Assembly: GCA_022649665.1 (NCBI GenBank)
Contig: JALCOL010000004.1
Location: 1-64,000, forward strand
Direction: 5' to 3'
DNA: 64,000 nt
From: Enterococcaceae bacterium
GTDB taxonomy: Bacteria > Bacillota > Bacilli > Lactobacillales > Enterococcaceae
Shown here: in pieces, positions 1 through 10,145 of the stretch
How the letters are laid out: each line of letters starts with the position of its first letter
Position numbering within the stretch: position 1 is the stretch's first letter
Notes under the pieces: generated by a model
What the model was told of the DNA's origin: nothing
The model's input: only the letters and a program-made list of their open reading frames with translations
Databases searched by the model: none
Program-made: the position numbers and the translations under genes

Positions 1-2
1 CC

Positions 3-491
3 AAAAAGTACCGGCGGCTGAAGCGGTTTTGGAAGCTCCTTTTAAAAGATTCCGACGGCTTGGACAGCTCGAATTACCACTATGATCGCTCTTTCAAACA
101 GTTCATTACGGAACAGGCGATCGTGGACGAGCTCTTGACCTACGATGAGCGCTTGCGTTCCGCCTATGAAACTTGTCAGCTTCTGTGCTACCACTTCAAA
201 CAAAAAAACAGCCGGCACTTCTTTGAGCTGATCGATTCGCTTGACCCGCGTCTGCCAGAGTGGTTCCGCAAGAAGCTCACCTTTTTCCGCCGTTACCGCT
301 CAGGGATCGAAAATGCCCTGCGGGTCAACTACAGCAACGGTCCGGTCGAAGGGACAAACAACAAGATCAAAGTCATGAAAAGAGTTGCCTACGGCTATCG
401 AAATTTCTTGAACTTCCGCGCGCGGATCTACATGATCCAAGGGCTTATTTTTCAAAATAATTCCACTCTCCGCGCAGGAAAAACTGCTTAA
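3..491 (+). CDS. ISL3-family transposase, C-terminal part
   Basis: The frame is open from base 3 to the stop at 489-491, giving about 162 C-terminal residues of a DDE transposase that normally exceeds 400 residues; the start and most of the catalytic core lie outside the window. The signature of the ISL3 C-terminal DDE domain is present, with the conserved glutamate in the motif VEGTNNKIKVMKR followed by AYGYRNFLNFRARI. It would cut and join the ends of its own element. The visible part has no frameshift or internal stop, so it may belong to an active copy. Confidence 0.9.
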   Translation, partial: KKYRRLKRFWKLLLKDSDGLDSSNYHYDRSFKQFITEQAIVDELLTYDERLRSAYETCQLLCYHFKQKNSRHFFELIDSLDPRLPEWFRKKLTFFRRYRSGIENALRVNYSNGPVEGTNNKIKVMKRVAYGYRNFLNFRARIYMIQGLIFQNNSTLRAGKTA

Positions 492-511
492 AAGGATTCA
501 TTTTCTTAAAA

Positions 512-549
512 CAAAAAATCCCAAGCGGGCGTTTCTGCTCTCCTGGGAT
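512..549 (-). terminator. terminator inside the IS, reading leftward
   Basis: Arms around 519-526 and 541-548 (ATCCCA / TGGGAT) enclose a roughly 15-base loop. Read on the minus strand, the stem is followed by a T run at 512-517. It lies downstream of tRNA-Arg and inside the element, so it should stop transcription entering the IS from the tRNA promoter and protect the transposase gene from antisense read-through. Confidence 0.6.
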
Positions 550-574
550 CCACTACATTTTATTCAGTTTGAAA

Positions 575-602
575 GCTCACCAACACTATTTGACGAAGAG
601 CC
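575..602. repeat. right terminal inverted repeat of the ISL3 element
   Basis: The last 28 bases, read inward from 602, begin GGCTCTTCGTCAAATAGTG. This resembles ISL3-family termini and marks the transposase-distal end. The matching left repeat is outside the window. Confidence 0.75.
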
Positions 603-622
603 AAACATTGATGTTACAACAA

Positions 623-694
623 CGCGCCCTGAGGGAATCGAACCCCCGTCTCAAGAACCGGAATCTTACGTGATATCCACTACACTAAGGGCGC
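623..694 (-). tRNA. tRNA-Arg (anticodon CCG)
   Basis: The minus strand folds into a complete cloverleaf: acceptor arm GCGCCCT/AGGGCGC, a D arm, an anticodon stem TAAGA/TCTTG around loop TTCCGGT, and a T arm with TTCGATT. Anticodon CCG reads the arginine codon CGG. The discriminator is G at 623 and the 3' CCA is not encoded. CGG is common here, especially before ATC, so this tRNA is relevant to local codon use. Confidence 0.95.
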
Positions 695-709
695 ATGACA
701 ACGTTTACT

Positions 710-738
710 AGTATAATAGATTTTTTTTGAAAAGACAA
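710..738 (-). promoter_or_regulatory. promoter of tRNA-Arg
   Basis: On the minus strand TTGTCT (738-733) and TATACT (715-710) are separated by 17 bases and lie about 16 bases upstream of the tRNA 5' end, a good sigma-A arrangement. Confidence 0.65.
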
Positions 739-973
739 GCGCGATTAACCATTTAATGAAAAAAAGATCGTGGGACATAAAGTTGCCATCAAAAGTGGTC
801 CGAGGCACGAATGAAACTTTTTTTGCGGAATTAAATAAAATATTTTCTGGCAGAAACAAAAAGATTGAGGGGCCTTATTCCTTGCCTAATAATTCTAAAA
901 CTGATAATATCAGAGATGAGCAAGAGGTTAATTAAATAAATGATCCTTTGACTCTTCTCTTTTTTACACTTGG
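739..973. other. intergenic stretch between the tRNA promoter and the cggR operator
   Basis: No gene is supported. An imperfect stem can form between 768-776 (TCGTGGGAC) and 798-810 (GTCC and CACGA separated by four bases), followed by a T-rich stretch; it may be a decayed terminator. TTGACT at 948-953 is a good -35 element for cggR, but no convincing -10 lies 16-18 bases downstream; TACACT at 965-970 is too close. The cggR promoter is therefore not placed. Confidence 0.35.
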
Positions 974-1009
974 CGGGTCATTTAAAGTCTAATATGGACT
1001 TAAAATGTC
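974..1009 (+). promoter_or_regulatory. CggR operator
   Basis: Two tandem half-sites fit the Bacillus CggR consensus CGGGAC-N6-TGTC-N4-CGGGAC-N6-TGTC with exact spacing: CGGGTC (974-979), AGTC (986-989), ATGGAC (994-999), TGTC (1006-1009). The site ends five bases before the cggR ribosome site. This indicates autorepression of the glycolytic operon, relieved by fructose-1,6-bisphosphate as established for CggR. Confidence 0.85.
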
Positions 1010-1023
1010 CACGAAGGAGCATA

Positions 1024-2064
1024 ATGATGGAAATCCAGCTGAAACTGTTAAAAGCAGTTGCTCCCGATTTGATCGGTGAAATCAAAAAACGCTATCAAAT
1101 CCTGCGGAGTATTTACTGGATGCAGCCGGTCGGCCGCCGAACATTGGCAGAGGCGCTGGGAGTCACGGAGCGTATCCTGCGCAAAGAAACAGATACTTTG
1201 AAGTCTTTGCAGCTTGTCACGGCCTCGAAAAGCGGAATGTCATTGACGGAAAAAGGACTGAAACTAGTCCATGAATTGACGCCGGTAATCGATTCGCTTT
1301 CAGAAAGAGAAGAAACCGAGCAGCATCTGGCGAAGTTTTTGGGGAATCGGCAGTGCATCGTACTGAGTGAAGACGGCGACGAACGCCCGCAGATTTTTGA
1401 ACGTTTTGGACAGACGGTTACTGAACTGCTCGATAAAAGCCTGCCGCTCGGTCGAAACGTGATCGCGGTGATGGGCGGTACGACGATGGCCCAATTAGCG
1501 AAAAACATGGGAGACTTGACGCATCCCGGACGCTTCAATATGTTCGTTCCTGCCCGCGGCGGGATCGGTGAAGCGATCGATATCCAAGCCAATGCGGTCA
1601 GTGCAACGATGGCACTGAAAACCGGCGGTACGCATCGCGCACTTTATGTTCCTGAGCATGTCAGTCCGGAAACATATGAGTCGCTGCTCCATGAACCGTC
1701 GATCGAAGAAGTGCTGTTTCTGATCGACTCGGCGAATTGTGTGATCCACAGTATCGGCCGGGCACTTCATATGGCCGCCAGACGGCACATGAGTCCCAAG
1801 ATCATCGCCGCTTTGAAAAAAGATGGCGCTGTTTCGGAAAGTTTCGGCTATTTCTTTGATGCAAAAGGAAAAGTCGTCTATAAAATCCCGCGGATCGGAC
1901 TTCAGCTTGAAGATCTGAAAAAGATCCCGCTGGTCGTCGCGGTCGCCGGCGGCAAAAGCAAAGCGCTCGCGATCAAAGCATACATGAAAAATGCACCAAA
2001 GCACACGATTCTGGTAACGGATGAAGGTGCTGCCAAAGAGATTTTAAAAGGGACAACCCTTTAA
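1024..2064 (+). CDS. cggR: central glycolytic genes regulator CggR
   Basis: A SorC/DeoR-type repressor of about 346 residues, close to the B. subtilis length. An N-terminal winged-helix region (about residues 15-75, with GRRTLAEALGVTERILRKE as recognition helix) precedes a sugar-phosphate-binding domain with the conserved VIAVMGGTTMAQLA segment. CggR binds upstream of its own gene and represses gap-pgk-tpi-eno until fructose-1,6-bisphosphate accumulates. AAGGAG at 1014-1019 serves ATG 1024 or ATG 1027; 1027 has the better spacing. Forty bases separate it from gap, so the two are co-transcribed. Position next to gap and the operator make the assignment firm. Confidence 0.93.
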   Translation: MMEIQLKLLKAVAPDLIGEIKKRYQILRSIYWMQPVGRRTLAEALGVTERILRKETDTLKSLQLVTASKSGMSLTEKGLKLVHELTPVIDSLSEREETEQHLAKFLGNRQCIVLSEDGDERPQIFERFGQTVTELLDKSLPLGRNVIAVMGGTTMAQLAKNMGDLTHPGRFNMFVPARGGIGEAIDIQANAVSATMALKTGGTHRALYVPEHVSPETYESLLHEPSIEEVLFLIDSANCVIHSIGRALHMAARRHMSPKIIAALKKDGAVSESFGYFFDAKGKVVYKIPRIGLQLEDLKKIPLVVAVAGGKSKALAIKAYMKNAPKHTILVTDEGAAKEILKGTTL

Positions 2065-2104
2065 AATAAAAACTTTTTGATTTTCTAAAGGAGGAAATCT
2101 CAAC

Positions 2105-3106
2105 ATGACAGTTAAAGTAGGGATCAACGGATTTGGACGGATCGGACGTTTGGCATTTCGTCGGATTCAAGATTTAGAAGGAATCGAAGTTGTAGCTATC
2201 AATGATTTGACTGACTCGAAAATGTTGGCTTACTTATTAAAATATGACACGACGCAAGGCCGCTTCAACGGAACGATCGAAGTAAATGAAGGATCATTCA
2301 CCGTAAACGGCAAAGAAGTCAAAGTCCTTTCGAATCCAAAACCAGAAGAATTGCCTTGGAAAGAATTAGGCGTTGACATCGTTTTGGAATGTACTGGGTT
2401 CTTCACTTCCAAAGAAAAAGCCGAACTTCACTTGAAAGCCGGCGCAAAACGGGTCGTGATCTCTGCTCCAGGCGGAAACGACGTACCGACGATCGTATTC
2501 AATGTCAACCATGATACATTGACTGGTAAAGAAACCGTGATTTCCGGAGCTTCTTGCACCACGAACTGCCTAGCGCCAATGGCCAAAGTTTTGGAAGATG
2601 AATTTGGGATCGAAGAAGGTTTGATGACGACTATCCATGCTTATACCAGCGACCAAAACACTTTGGATGCACCGCACCGCAAGGGCAACTTCCGCCGTGC
2701 ACGGGCAGCTGCTGAAAATATCGTACCGACTTCCAGCGGTGCTGCGAAAGCGATCGGCCTTGTTATTCCTGAATTGAAAGGAAAACTTGACGGCGCAGCA
2801 CAACGGGTACCAGTGCCAGTCGGCTCTTTGACAGAACTTACGGCTGTCTTGAAAAAACCTGTTACAGTCGATGAAGTGAATGCAGCAATGAAGAAACATG
2901 AAAACGAATCTTTCGGCTACAATACCGATCAAATCGTTTCTTCTGATATCATCGGGATGACTTACGGCTCATTATATGACGAAACATTGACGAAGATCGT
3001 CACAGTCGGCGACAAACAATTGGTTCGGACCGTTGCTTGGTACGACAATGAAATGAGCTACACCTCTCAATTAGTTCGTACTTTGGAATATTTTGCAAAA
3101 CTTTAA
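2105..3106 (+). CDS. gap: glyceraldehyde-3-phosphate dehydrogenase, type I
   Basis: Oxidises and phosphorylates glyceraldehyde-3-phosphate to 1,3-bisphosphoglycerate with NAD in the cytoplasm. The 333-residue protein has the Rossmann motif [10 protein letters not shown] (residues 6-15), an acidic residue at the NAD-selecting position (INDL), the catalytic Cys151 in SGASCTTNC, and the usual C-terminal [16 protein letters not shown] lies upstream of the ATG. It is the second gene after cggR; a strong terminator follows, so cggR-gap mRNA may be made separately from the distal genes. Length and motifs are complete. Confidence 0.98.
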   Translation: MTVKVGINGFGRIGRLAFRRIQDLEGIEVVAINDLTDSKMLAYLLKYDTTQGRFNGTIEVNEGSFTVNGKEVKVLSNPKPEELPWKELGVDIVLECTGFFTSKEKAELHLKAGAKRVVISAPGGNDVPTIVFNVNHDTLTGKETVISGASCTTNCLAPMAKVLEDEFGIEEGLMTTIHAYTSDQNTLDAPHRKGNFRRARAAAENIVPTSSGAAKAIGLVIPELKGKLDGAAQRVPVPVGSLTELTAVLKKPVTVDEVNAAMKKHENESFGYNTDQIVSSDIIGMTYGSLYDETLTKIVTVGDKQLVRTVAWYDNEMSYTSQLVRTLEYFAKL

Positions 3107-3150
3107 TCCAAACGCAAACTGCGGACTTTAAGGTGAACAGCAAGTATTTT

Positions 3151-3183
3151 AAAAGCGGGGAGCGCGCGCTTCCCGCTTTTTTT
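3151..3183 (+). terminator. terminator between gap and pgk
   Basis: A GC-rich stem (arms GCGGG and CCCGC extended by AGCGC pairing) is followed by seven T. It probably attenuates read-through from gap into pgk, a common way of keeping gap mRNA in excess. Confidence 0.85.
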
Positions 3184-3209
3184 CATAATGTACACAAGGA
3201 GTGAATATC

Positions 3210-4397
3210 ATGGCAAAAAGAACAATCCAAGATTTGGATCTGAAAGATAAAAAAGTCCTCGTCCGTGTTGACTTCAATGTGCCGATCAAAGACGGTGTGA
3301 TCGGCGACGACAACCGGATCGTAGCGGCGTTGCCAACAATCAAATATATCATTGAGCACGGCGGCAAAGCGATCCTTTTCTCCCACTTGGGGCGGGTCAA
3401 GACTGAAGAAGACAAAAAAGGGAAATCATTGGCGCCGGTTGCTAAACGCCTGCAAGAACTTCTAGGTCAAAAAGTCATTTTTGTTCCGCATACTCGCGGA
3501 CCGGAACTTGAAAAAGCGATCAACGATATGAAAGACGGCGACGTTCTGCTGGTCGAAAATACGCGTTTTGAAGATGTCGACGGCAAAAAGGAATCCGGCA
3601 ATGATCCTGAATTAGGGAAATACTGGGCTTCGCTGGGGGATGTGTTCGTGAATGACGCATTCGGTACGGCGCACCGCTCGCACGCCAGCAATGTCGGGAT
3701 CGCCTCGCATCTGCCTTCAGCAGTCGGCTTCTTGATGGAAAAAGAAATCAAATTCATCGGTGAAGCGGTCGAGCATCCGAAACGGCCGTTTGTCGCGATC
3801 TTAGGCGGGGCAAAAGTGTCCGATAAGATCGGCGTGATCGAAAATCTTTTGTCGAAAGCAGACAAGATCCTGATCGGCGGCGGCATGACGTATACATTTT
3901 ATGCAGCCAAAGGAATGGCAGTCGGCAAATCACTTTTAGAAGAAGAAAAAGTTGCGCTTGCCAAAGACATCCTGAAAAAAGCCGGCGACAAACTTGTTTT
4001 GCCGATCGACTCCAAAACAGCTGCTGAATTCTCAAACGACGTCCCCGTTGAAGAACACGCCGGCGATGTGCCGGAAGGGCAAATGGGATTAGATATCGGG
4101 CCGGAAACGATCGCATTATATGCGCAAATTTTAGATGGTTCGAAAACAGTCGTCTGGAACGGGCCGATGGGAGTCTTTGAAATGAGCAACTTCGCAGACG
4201 GCACGATCGGTGTATGCGAAGCGATCGCTAATTTGAAAGATGCCACCACGATCATCGGCGGGGGCGACTCGGCAGCGGCTGCCAAACAATTAGGCTTTGC
4301 CGACAAATTCACGCACATTTCGACCGGCGGCGGCGCGTCTCTTGAGCTGCTTGAAGGAAAGACACTGCCAGGCTTGGCAGCAATCGATGACAAATAA
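3210..4397 (+). CDS. pgk: phosphoglycerate kinase
   Basis: Transfers the acyl phosphate of 1,3-bisphosphoglycerate to ADP. About 395 residues, the usual length. Visible family features are the substrate-binding segment [10 protein letters not shown] near the N-terminus, [17 protein letters not shown], and the nucleotide-binding GGAKVSDKI and C-terminal GGGDSAAA stretches. The start is ATG 3210; AAGGAG ends at the GTG at 3201, which is too close to be used. It follows the gap terminator and is 22 bases upstream of tpiA, so pgk and tpiA form one unit. Confidence 0.97.
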   Translation: MAKRTIQDLDLKDKKVLVRVDFNVPIKDGVIGDDNRIVAALPTIKYIIEHGGKAILFSHLGRVKTEEDKKGKSLAPVAKRLQELLGQKVIFVPHTRGPELEKAINDMKDGDVLLVENTRFEDVDGKKESGNDPELGKYWASLGDVFVNDAFGTAHRSHASNVGIASHLPSAVGFLMEKEIKFIGEAVEHPKRPFVAILGGAKVSDKIGVIENLLSKADKILIGGGMTYTFYAAKGMAVGKSLLEEEKVALAKDILKKAGDKLVLPIDSKTAAEFSNDVPVEEHAGDVPEGQMGLDIGPETIALYAQILDGSKTVVWNGPMGVFEMSNFADGTIGVCEAIANLKDATTIIGGGDSAAAAKQLGFADKFTHISTGGGASLELLEGKTLPGLAAIDDK

Positions 4398-4407
4398 TCA
4401 ATCATAA

Positions 4408-5175
<768 letters not shown>

Positions 5176-5215
5176 TTTTCCTTGCAGGAAACGCAATTAA
5201 AAATTATGATGTAAG

Positions 5216-5233
5216 TTAAGGGGAGCCCCTTAA
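5216..5233 (+). repeat. perfect hairpin between tpiA and eno
   Basis: TTAAGGGG and CCCCTTAA are separated by two bases, giving a perfect inverted repeat 24 bases before eno, just upstream of its ribosome site. No T run follows on either strand, so it is not an ordinary terminator. It could be an mRNA-stability or processing element for eno. Confidence 0.6.
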
Positions 5234-6571
<1,338 letters not shown>

Positions 6572-6600
6572 GTTTTATTTTGAAGCTTGAATAATGCAGC

Positions 6601-6635
6601 AGCTGCGGCGGATTCTTCGCCGCAGCTTTTTTTTA
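6601..6635 (+). terminator. terminator of the glycolytic operon
   Basis: Ten-base-pair stem AGCTGCGGCG / CGCCGCAGCT with a 7-base loop and eight T. Confidence 0.95.
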
Positions 6636-6691
6636 TAGCTTTTACAGTAGATTCCGGTACAATGGAAGGAGCAATAGTTGGGGGTATAAAA

Positions 6692-7090
6692 ATGAAAAAA
6701 CAGAATTTGTACGGTTGGGGGATCATTTTTTTCAGTTTGTTTTTAGGCGGATGCACCGCCAACAGCGCTGATGAACCAGTCGAGAAGATCCAGGAAGAGC
6801 CGGCTGTGGGCAGCACGACGACTTCCAGCAGTCAAACCACACAAACGGCGAGTACGCAAAATACTGCCGCCAGTGAATCAACGTATGAAGAAGACCAAAA
6901 ATTAGCAGCGATGATCGGGGAACTCGATTCATATGAGGTCGAGTGGACCGTCAACACGCCTAATAAGAGGATCCGGATCTTGACGAATCCAGCGCACCGT
7001 TACAAAGTTTTATATTTGCCGCAAAAGGGTTTGTTAAAGATCATTGATGAGGCAAATGATCAGTTGGCTTATCAAGGCCCGCTCGATTAA
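6692..7090 (+). CDS. putative lipoprotein, unknown function
   Basis: A 132-residue product with a lipoprotein signal peptide: MKKQN, a hydrophobic stretch, and the lipobox FLGGC that would be cleaved before Cys and lipidated. After a Ser/Thr-rich linker (about residues 30-70) comes a small folded region of about 60 residues containing AAMIGELDSYEVEWTVNTPN. No family is recognised. ATG 6692 is chosen because it opens directly on a signal peptide; an in-frame ATG at 6662 lacks a ribosome site. It stands alone after the eno terminator and 66 bases before the next gene. Confidence 0.75.
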   Translation: MKKQNLYGWGIIFFSLFLGGCTANSADEPVEKIQEEPAVGSTTTSSSQTTQTASTQNTAASESTYEEDQKLAAMIGELDSYEVEWTVNTPNKRIRILTNPAHRYKVLYLPQKGLLKIIDEANDQLAYQGPLD

Positions 7091-7156
7091 AAGAAAATAC
7101 GTGATTTTGCTTTTTTTCAGCGGAAAAGCTATTCTAGAGCAAGGAGGAATCAGCGA

Positions 7157-7396
7157 ATGGCGGTTTTTTTGTTTTGCGCGCTGCTCAGTGGCATTTGGGC
7201 AGGAAAATTGGATCGTTTTCCGGCTGGCGAGCGTCCGGCAAGCTTTTTCGTGTTATGGATCGGTTTATGGCTGAGTGTCCTGTGTTTCCGCGCAGGTCCG
7301 ACATTTTTGGGGATCGCGGTCGTTCCGCTTTTCGCCGGGGCCGTATTTTGGCGTCTTCTTTTGGCACTTGTTTTTAAGGTTCAGGGGGAAAATTAA
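7157..7396 (+). CDS. small membrane protein, unknown
   Basis: A 79-residue very hydrophobic protein with about three membrane segments (residues 2-16, 28-45, 48-75) and a short charged loop KLDRFPAGERP. AAGGAGG at 7141-7147 is well placed for the ATG. Its stop is directly followed by the GTG of the yunD-like gene, so the two are translationally coupled. No family recognised. Confidence 0.7.
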   Translation: MAVFLFCALLSGIWAGKLDRFPAGERPASFFVLWIGLWLSVLCFRAGPTFLGIAVVPLFAGAVFWRLLLALVFKVQGEN

Positions 7397-8785
7397 GTGG
7401 AAGAAGTTTTACATATTTATCATACGGCTGATCTGCATTCCCATTTGGATAAATGGCCGAAAACACGGCGCCGCTTGCAGGAGGCGAAAAAGGAAGCCGG
7501 AACGACGATGCTGATCGATCTGGGAGACTTTATCGACCGCTGGCATCCGCTTACTGAAGCGACGAACGGCCGTGCGAATGTCGAGCTGATGAATGAGGTC
7601 CCGTATGACTTTGCGACGATCGGCAACAATGAAGGCGTCGGCAACAGCAAAGCGATCTTGAATCATTTGTACGATGAAGCAGCTTTTTCGGTCCTTTTGG
7701 GAAATCTGCTCGATCCAGCCACTTGCGAGCTGCCGCATTGGGCCGAAGAATATCATATTTATGAAACGCCGCGCGGCACCAAGCTCGGTTTGATCGGCTT
7801 AACAGCCTATTTTCCGCTGACCTATGGGCCGAACGGCTGGTGGATCCGGCGGCCTGAGGAAGCACTGCCGGAAATCTTGGAAAAGGTCCTTCCGCAAGTC
7901 GATGAAGTGATTTTGCTGAGCCATTTGGGTGTCAGCGAGGATATCAAATTGGCGGAAGAATTTCCCGAGATCGCGGTGATCTTGGGCTCGCATACCCATC
8001 ACCGCTTTCCGCACGGCCGGATGATCGGCACAACGCTGCTCGCTGCGGCTGGAAAGCACGGTGAATATATCGGCCGCGTCGAGCTGGTTTTAAGAGATCA
8101 CCGGATCATTGGGAAAAGCGCGATCAATCTCGCCACGCGTGAGCTGCCGGCACTCCCGGCGGATCAAAAAGAAGCAGCAGACTACTATGAAGAGGGCAAA
8201 CTGCTTCTGGAAAGCCGCGTCCGCGCTGAATTGCCATATCCGCTCGAAACGGACCTTCAAAGCCCGCATCCTTTCGTTGACACCGCACTTGAAGCCGTCA
8301 AAGAAAAAGGCGGGACGGAAGCTGCGATCTTGAACAGCGGTTTGTTTTTACACGGTCTGCCGCAAGGAGACGTCAATGATTTTCAGATCCAGCAGGCGCT
8401 GCCGCATCCAATGCATCTCATCAATGTCACGCTTCCAGGACGCGAGCTGATCCGCTTGATCTGGGAGATGGAGAAGAACCGCTTTTTCTTGCGCGGTTTT
8501 CCGGTGATCGGCATGGGCTTTCGCGGCAAGATCTTTGGCGAGCTGATCTATTCCGGCATCGCCTATCACCGGCAGGACCGTTCGGTGACTTGGAATGGAG
8601 AAGCGATCGTCCCAGAGAAAAAATACACTTTTACGACCGTTGACCATTTGATGTTCGTCCCGTTTTTTCCGACGATCGAACTGGTCGGGAAGATCGCGTT
8701 TATCTTTCCAGAATTTTTGCGGCAAGTCGTCGGTGAATATTTGGCCGAACGATTTCCCGCAGACCAAGAAAGCAGGGTGAAATAA
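7397..8785 (+). CDS. yunD: metallophosphoesterase / 5'-nucleotidase family (YunD-like)
   Basis: About 462 residues with the two-domain layout of 5'-nucleotidases. The N-terminal calcineurin-like metal site is visible as HTADLHSH, DLGDFIDRW, TIGNNE and GSHTHHRFPHG; a C-terminal nucleotidase domain follows (from about residue 260, with LINVTLPGRELIRLI). The third metal motif reads GNNE rather than the common GNHE. No signal peptide is seen, so a cytoplasmic nucleotide or cyclic-nucleotide phosphatase is likely. GTG start; followed two bases later by yutD. Confidence 0.85.
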   Translation: MEEVLHIYHTADLHSHLDKWPKTRRRLQEAKKEAGTTMLIDLGDFIDRWHPLTEATNGRANVELMNEVPYDFATIGNNEGVGNSKAILNHLYDEAAFSVLLGNLLDPATCELPHWAEEYHIYETPRGTKLGLIGLTAYFPLTYGPNGWWIRRPEEALPEILEKVLPQVDEVILLSHLGVSEDIKLAEEFPEIAVILGSHTHHRFPHGRMIGTTLLAAAGKHGEYIGRVELVLRDHRIIGKSAINLATRELPALPADQKEAADYYEEGKLLLESRVRAELPYPLETDLQSPHPFVDTALEAVKEKGGTEAAILNSGLFLHGLPQGDVNDFQIQQALPHPMHLINVTLPGRELIRLIWEMEKNRFFLRGFPVIGMGFRGKIFGELIYSGIAYHRQDRSVTWNGEAIVPEKKYTFTTVDHLMFVPFFPTIELVGKIAFIFPEFLRQVVGEYLAERFPADQESRVK

Positions 8786-8787
8786 AT

Positions 8788-9372
8788 TTGACAGCAAAGA
8801 AACACCATAAATCAAAAGAAAAAGAAGCACTTGCCGAAGAGCTGCGCGATCCAAAAGGACAAGATGAAACGGCGCTTGCCGAAGCCGAGAGTAAAAAGGG
8901 CATACCGGTCACGGTACTGCCGGAGCAGCAGCTTTTGATCGGCGAACTCGGCTACACACTCGTACTTGATTATCGCAACGGCTTTGCAGCGGATAAATTG
9001 GGCGAGCGCTTTACCGAGATCCTTACGCGCTATGATTTCATCGTCGGCGACTGGGGGCATGATCAGTTGCGGCTGCGCGGCTTTTTTGCTGATGAAACAA
9101 ATCAAGGCAGCATCGATCAGCGGATCTCAACACTTGAAGATTATTTGAACGAGTATTGCAATTTCGGCTGCGCCTATTTTGTTTTGGAAAAAAATGAACG
9201 CACCAAACCGCATCCAACTCGCCGCAAACGGCACCGCCGCCGCAGCGAAAAACCGGCTGCTCGTACCCCGGAAAAAGCGGCTGCGAAGAAAACTGCTGAG
9301 AAAAAACCAGCGAAGCCGGCCAAGAAAGAGCAGCAGCATAATTTTGTGATGAGGAAGCGTGAAGAGGATTGA
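8788..9372 (+). CDS. yutD: YutD family protein (DUF1027)
   Basis: A 194-residue protein whose middle part (about residues 45-130) is the YutD domain, with LVLDYRNGF, RYDFIVGDWGHDQLRLRGF and the C-terminal YLNEYCNFGCAYFVL. The last 55 residues are a low-complexity Lys/Ala/Pro-rich tail that makes it longer than typical homologues and might bind nucleic acid (inference). The start is TTG 8788; the ribosome site is weak. The stop overlaps the TTG start of the next gene. Biochemical function of the family is not known to me. Confidence 0.85.
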   Translation: MTAKKHHKSKEKEALAEELRDPKGQDETALAEAESKKGIPVTVLPEQQLLIGELGYTLVLDYRNGFAADKLGERFTEILTRYDFIVGDWGHDQLRLRGFFADETNQGSIDQRISTLEDYLNEYCNFGCAYFVLEKNERTKPHPTRRKRHRRRSEKPAARTPEKAAAKKTAEKKPAKPAKKEQQHNFVMRKREED

Positions 9373-10145
9373 AGAAAAAAGACTATCAAGGCTATTTAGT
9401 AGATCTGGACGGGACGATCTATCTTGGAAAAGAAGGGATCCCAGCGGGCAAACGCTTTGTTGAACGCCTGCAAGCAGCCCAGAAGCCCTTTTTATTCGTG
9501 ACGAACAATACGACGAAATCTCCGCAGACAGTTGCCGACCGGCTCGCCAATGAGTTTGATATCCATGTCGCAGCAGAAAACGTTTATACAGCGACTTTGG
9601 CGACGATCGATCTGATGAAAGCGAAAAATCTCGGCGACACTTTTTTTGCGATCGGCGAAGCCGGCCTGCTCGATCTGATCAAAGCTGCCGGCTTCAAGTG
9701 GAATGAAGTCGATCCGGCGTATGTCGTGGTCGGCTTGGACACAAAAGTCACTTATGAAAAATTTGCCCTTGCGACGCTCGCGATCCAAAAAGGTGCTTAT
9801 TTCATCGGGACGAATCCGGACAAGAACATCCCGACTGAACGGGGGCTATTGCCTTCGGCTGGAGCGCTCGTTTCTTTTTTGGAAACGGCAACGCAAGAAG
9901 CTGCGTTTTATATCGGCAAACCGAATGCACCGATCATGGAAAAAGCGGTCGAACGCCTTAGGTTGAAAAAAAGCGAAGTGCTGATGGTCGGCGATAATTA
10001 TGAAACAGACATTTTAGCTGGGATCAATAACGGGATCGACACGCTCTTAGTTACGTCCGGCTTTACCGCGAAAGAGGACGTTCCGCAGCTGCCGGTCGCG
10101 CCGACTTATGTCGTGGACAGTCTGGATGATTGGCCCATCGAATGA
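9369..10145 (+). CDS. yutF: HAD-superfamily phosphatase, NagD/YutF type
   Basis: A 258-residue HAD IIA hydrolase. The nucleophile motif is GYLVDLDGTIYLGKEGIP at the N-terminus; FVTNNTTKS is motif II; the capping domain is central; VGDNYETDILAGINNGIDT is the motif IV acidic pair. Such enzymes dephosphorylate small sugar phosphates or nucleotides; the exact substrate cannot be read from sequence. It starts with TTG overlapping the yutD stop and its own stop overlaps the next start, so the five genes 7157-10777 form one operon. Confidence 0.88.
   Translation: MKKKDYQGYLVDLDGTIYLGKEGIPAGKRFVERLQAAQKPFLFVTNNTTKSPQTVADRLANEFDIHVAAENVYTATLATIDLMKAKNLGDTFFAIGEAGLLDLIKAAGFKWNEVDPAYVVVGLDTKVTYEKFALATLAIQKGAYFIGTNPDKNIPTERGLLPSAGALVSFLETATQEAAFYIGKPNAPIMEKAVERLRLKKSEVLMVGDNYETDILAGINNGIDTLLVTSGFTAKEDVPQLPVAPTYVVDSLDDWPIE

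Larger units (their letters stand above)
1..602 (+). mobile_element. ISL3-family insertion sequence, right part
   Basis: The element enters from the left edge and ends at base 602. It consists of the 3' part of an ISL3-type transposase gene, an internal terminator facing incoming transcription, and a terminal inverted repeat. The 8 bases after the end (AAACATTG, 603-610) are the expected right copy of a target duplication; the left copy lies outside the window, so this is unproven. The tRNA-Arg gene starts only 21 bases beyond the end. Confidence 0.85.

Noticed and set aside
947-976. cggR promoter
   Set aside because: TTGACT at 948-953 is present, but no -10 hexamer with proper spacing could be found, so no promoter feature was placed.
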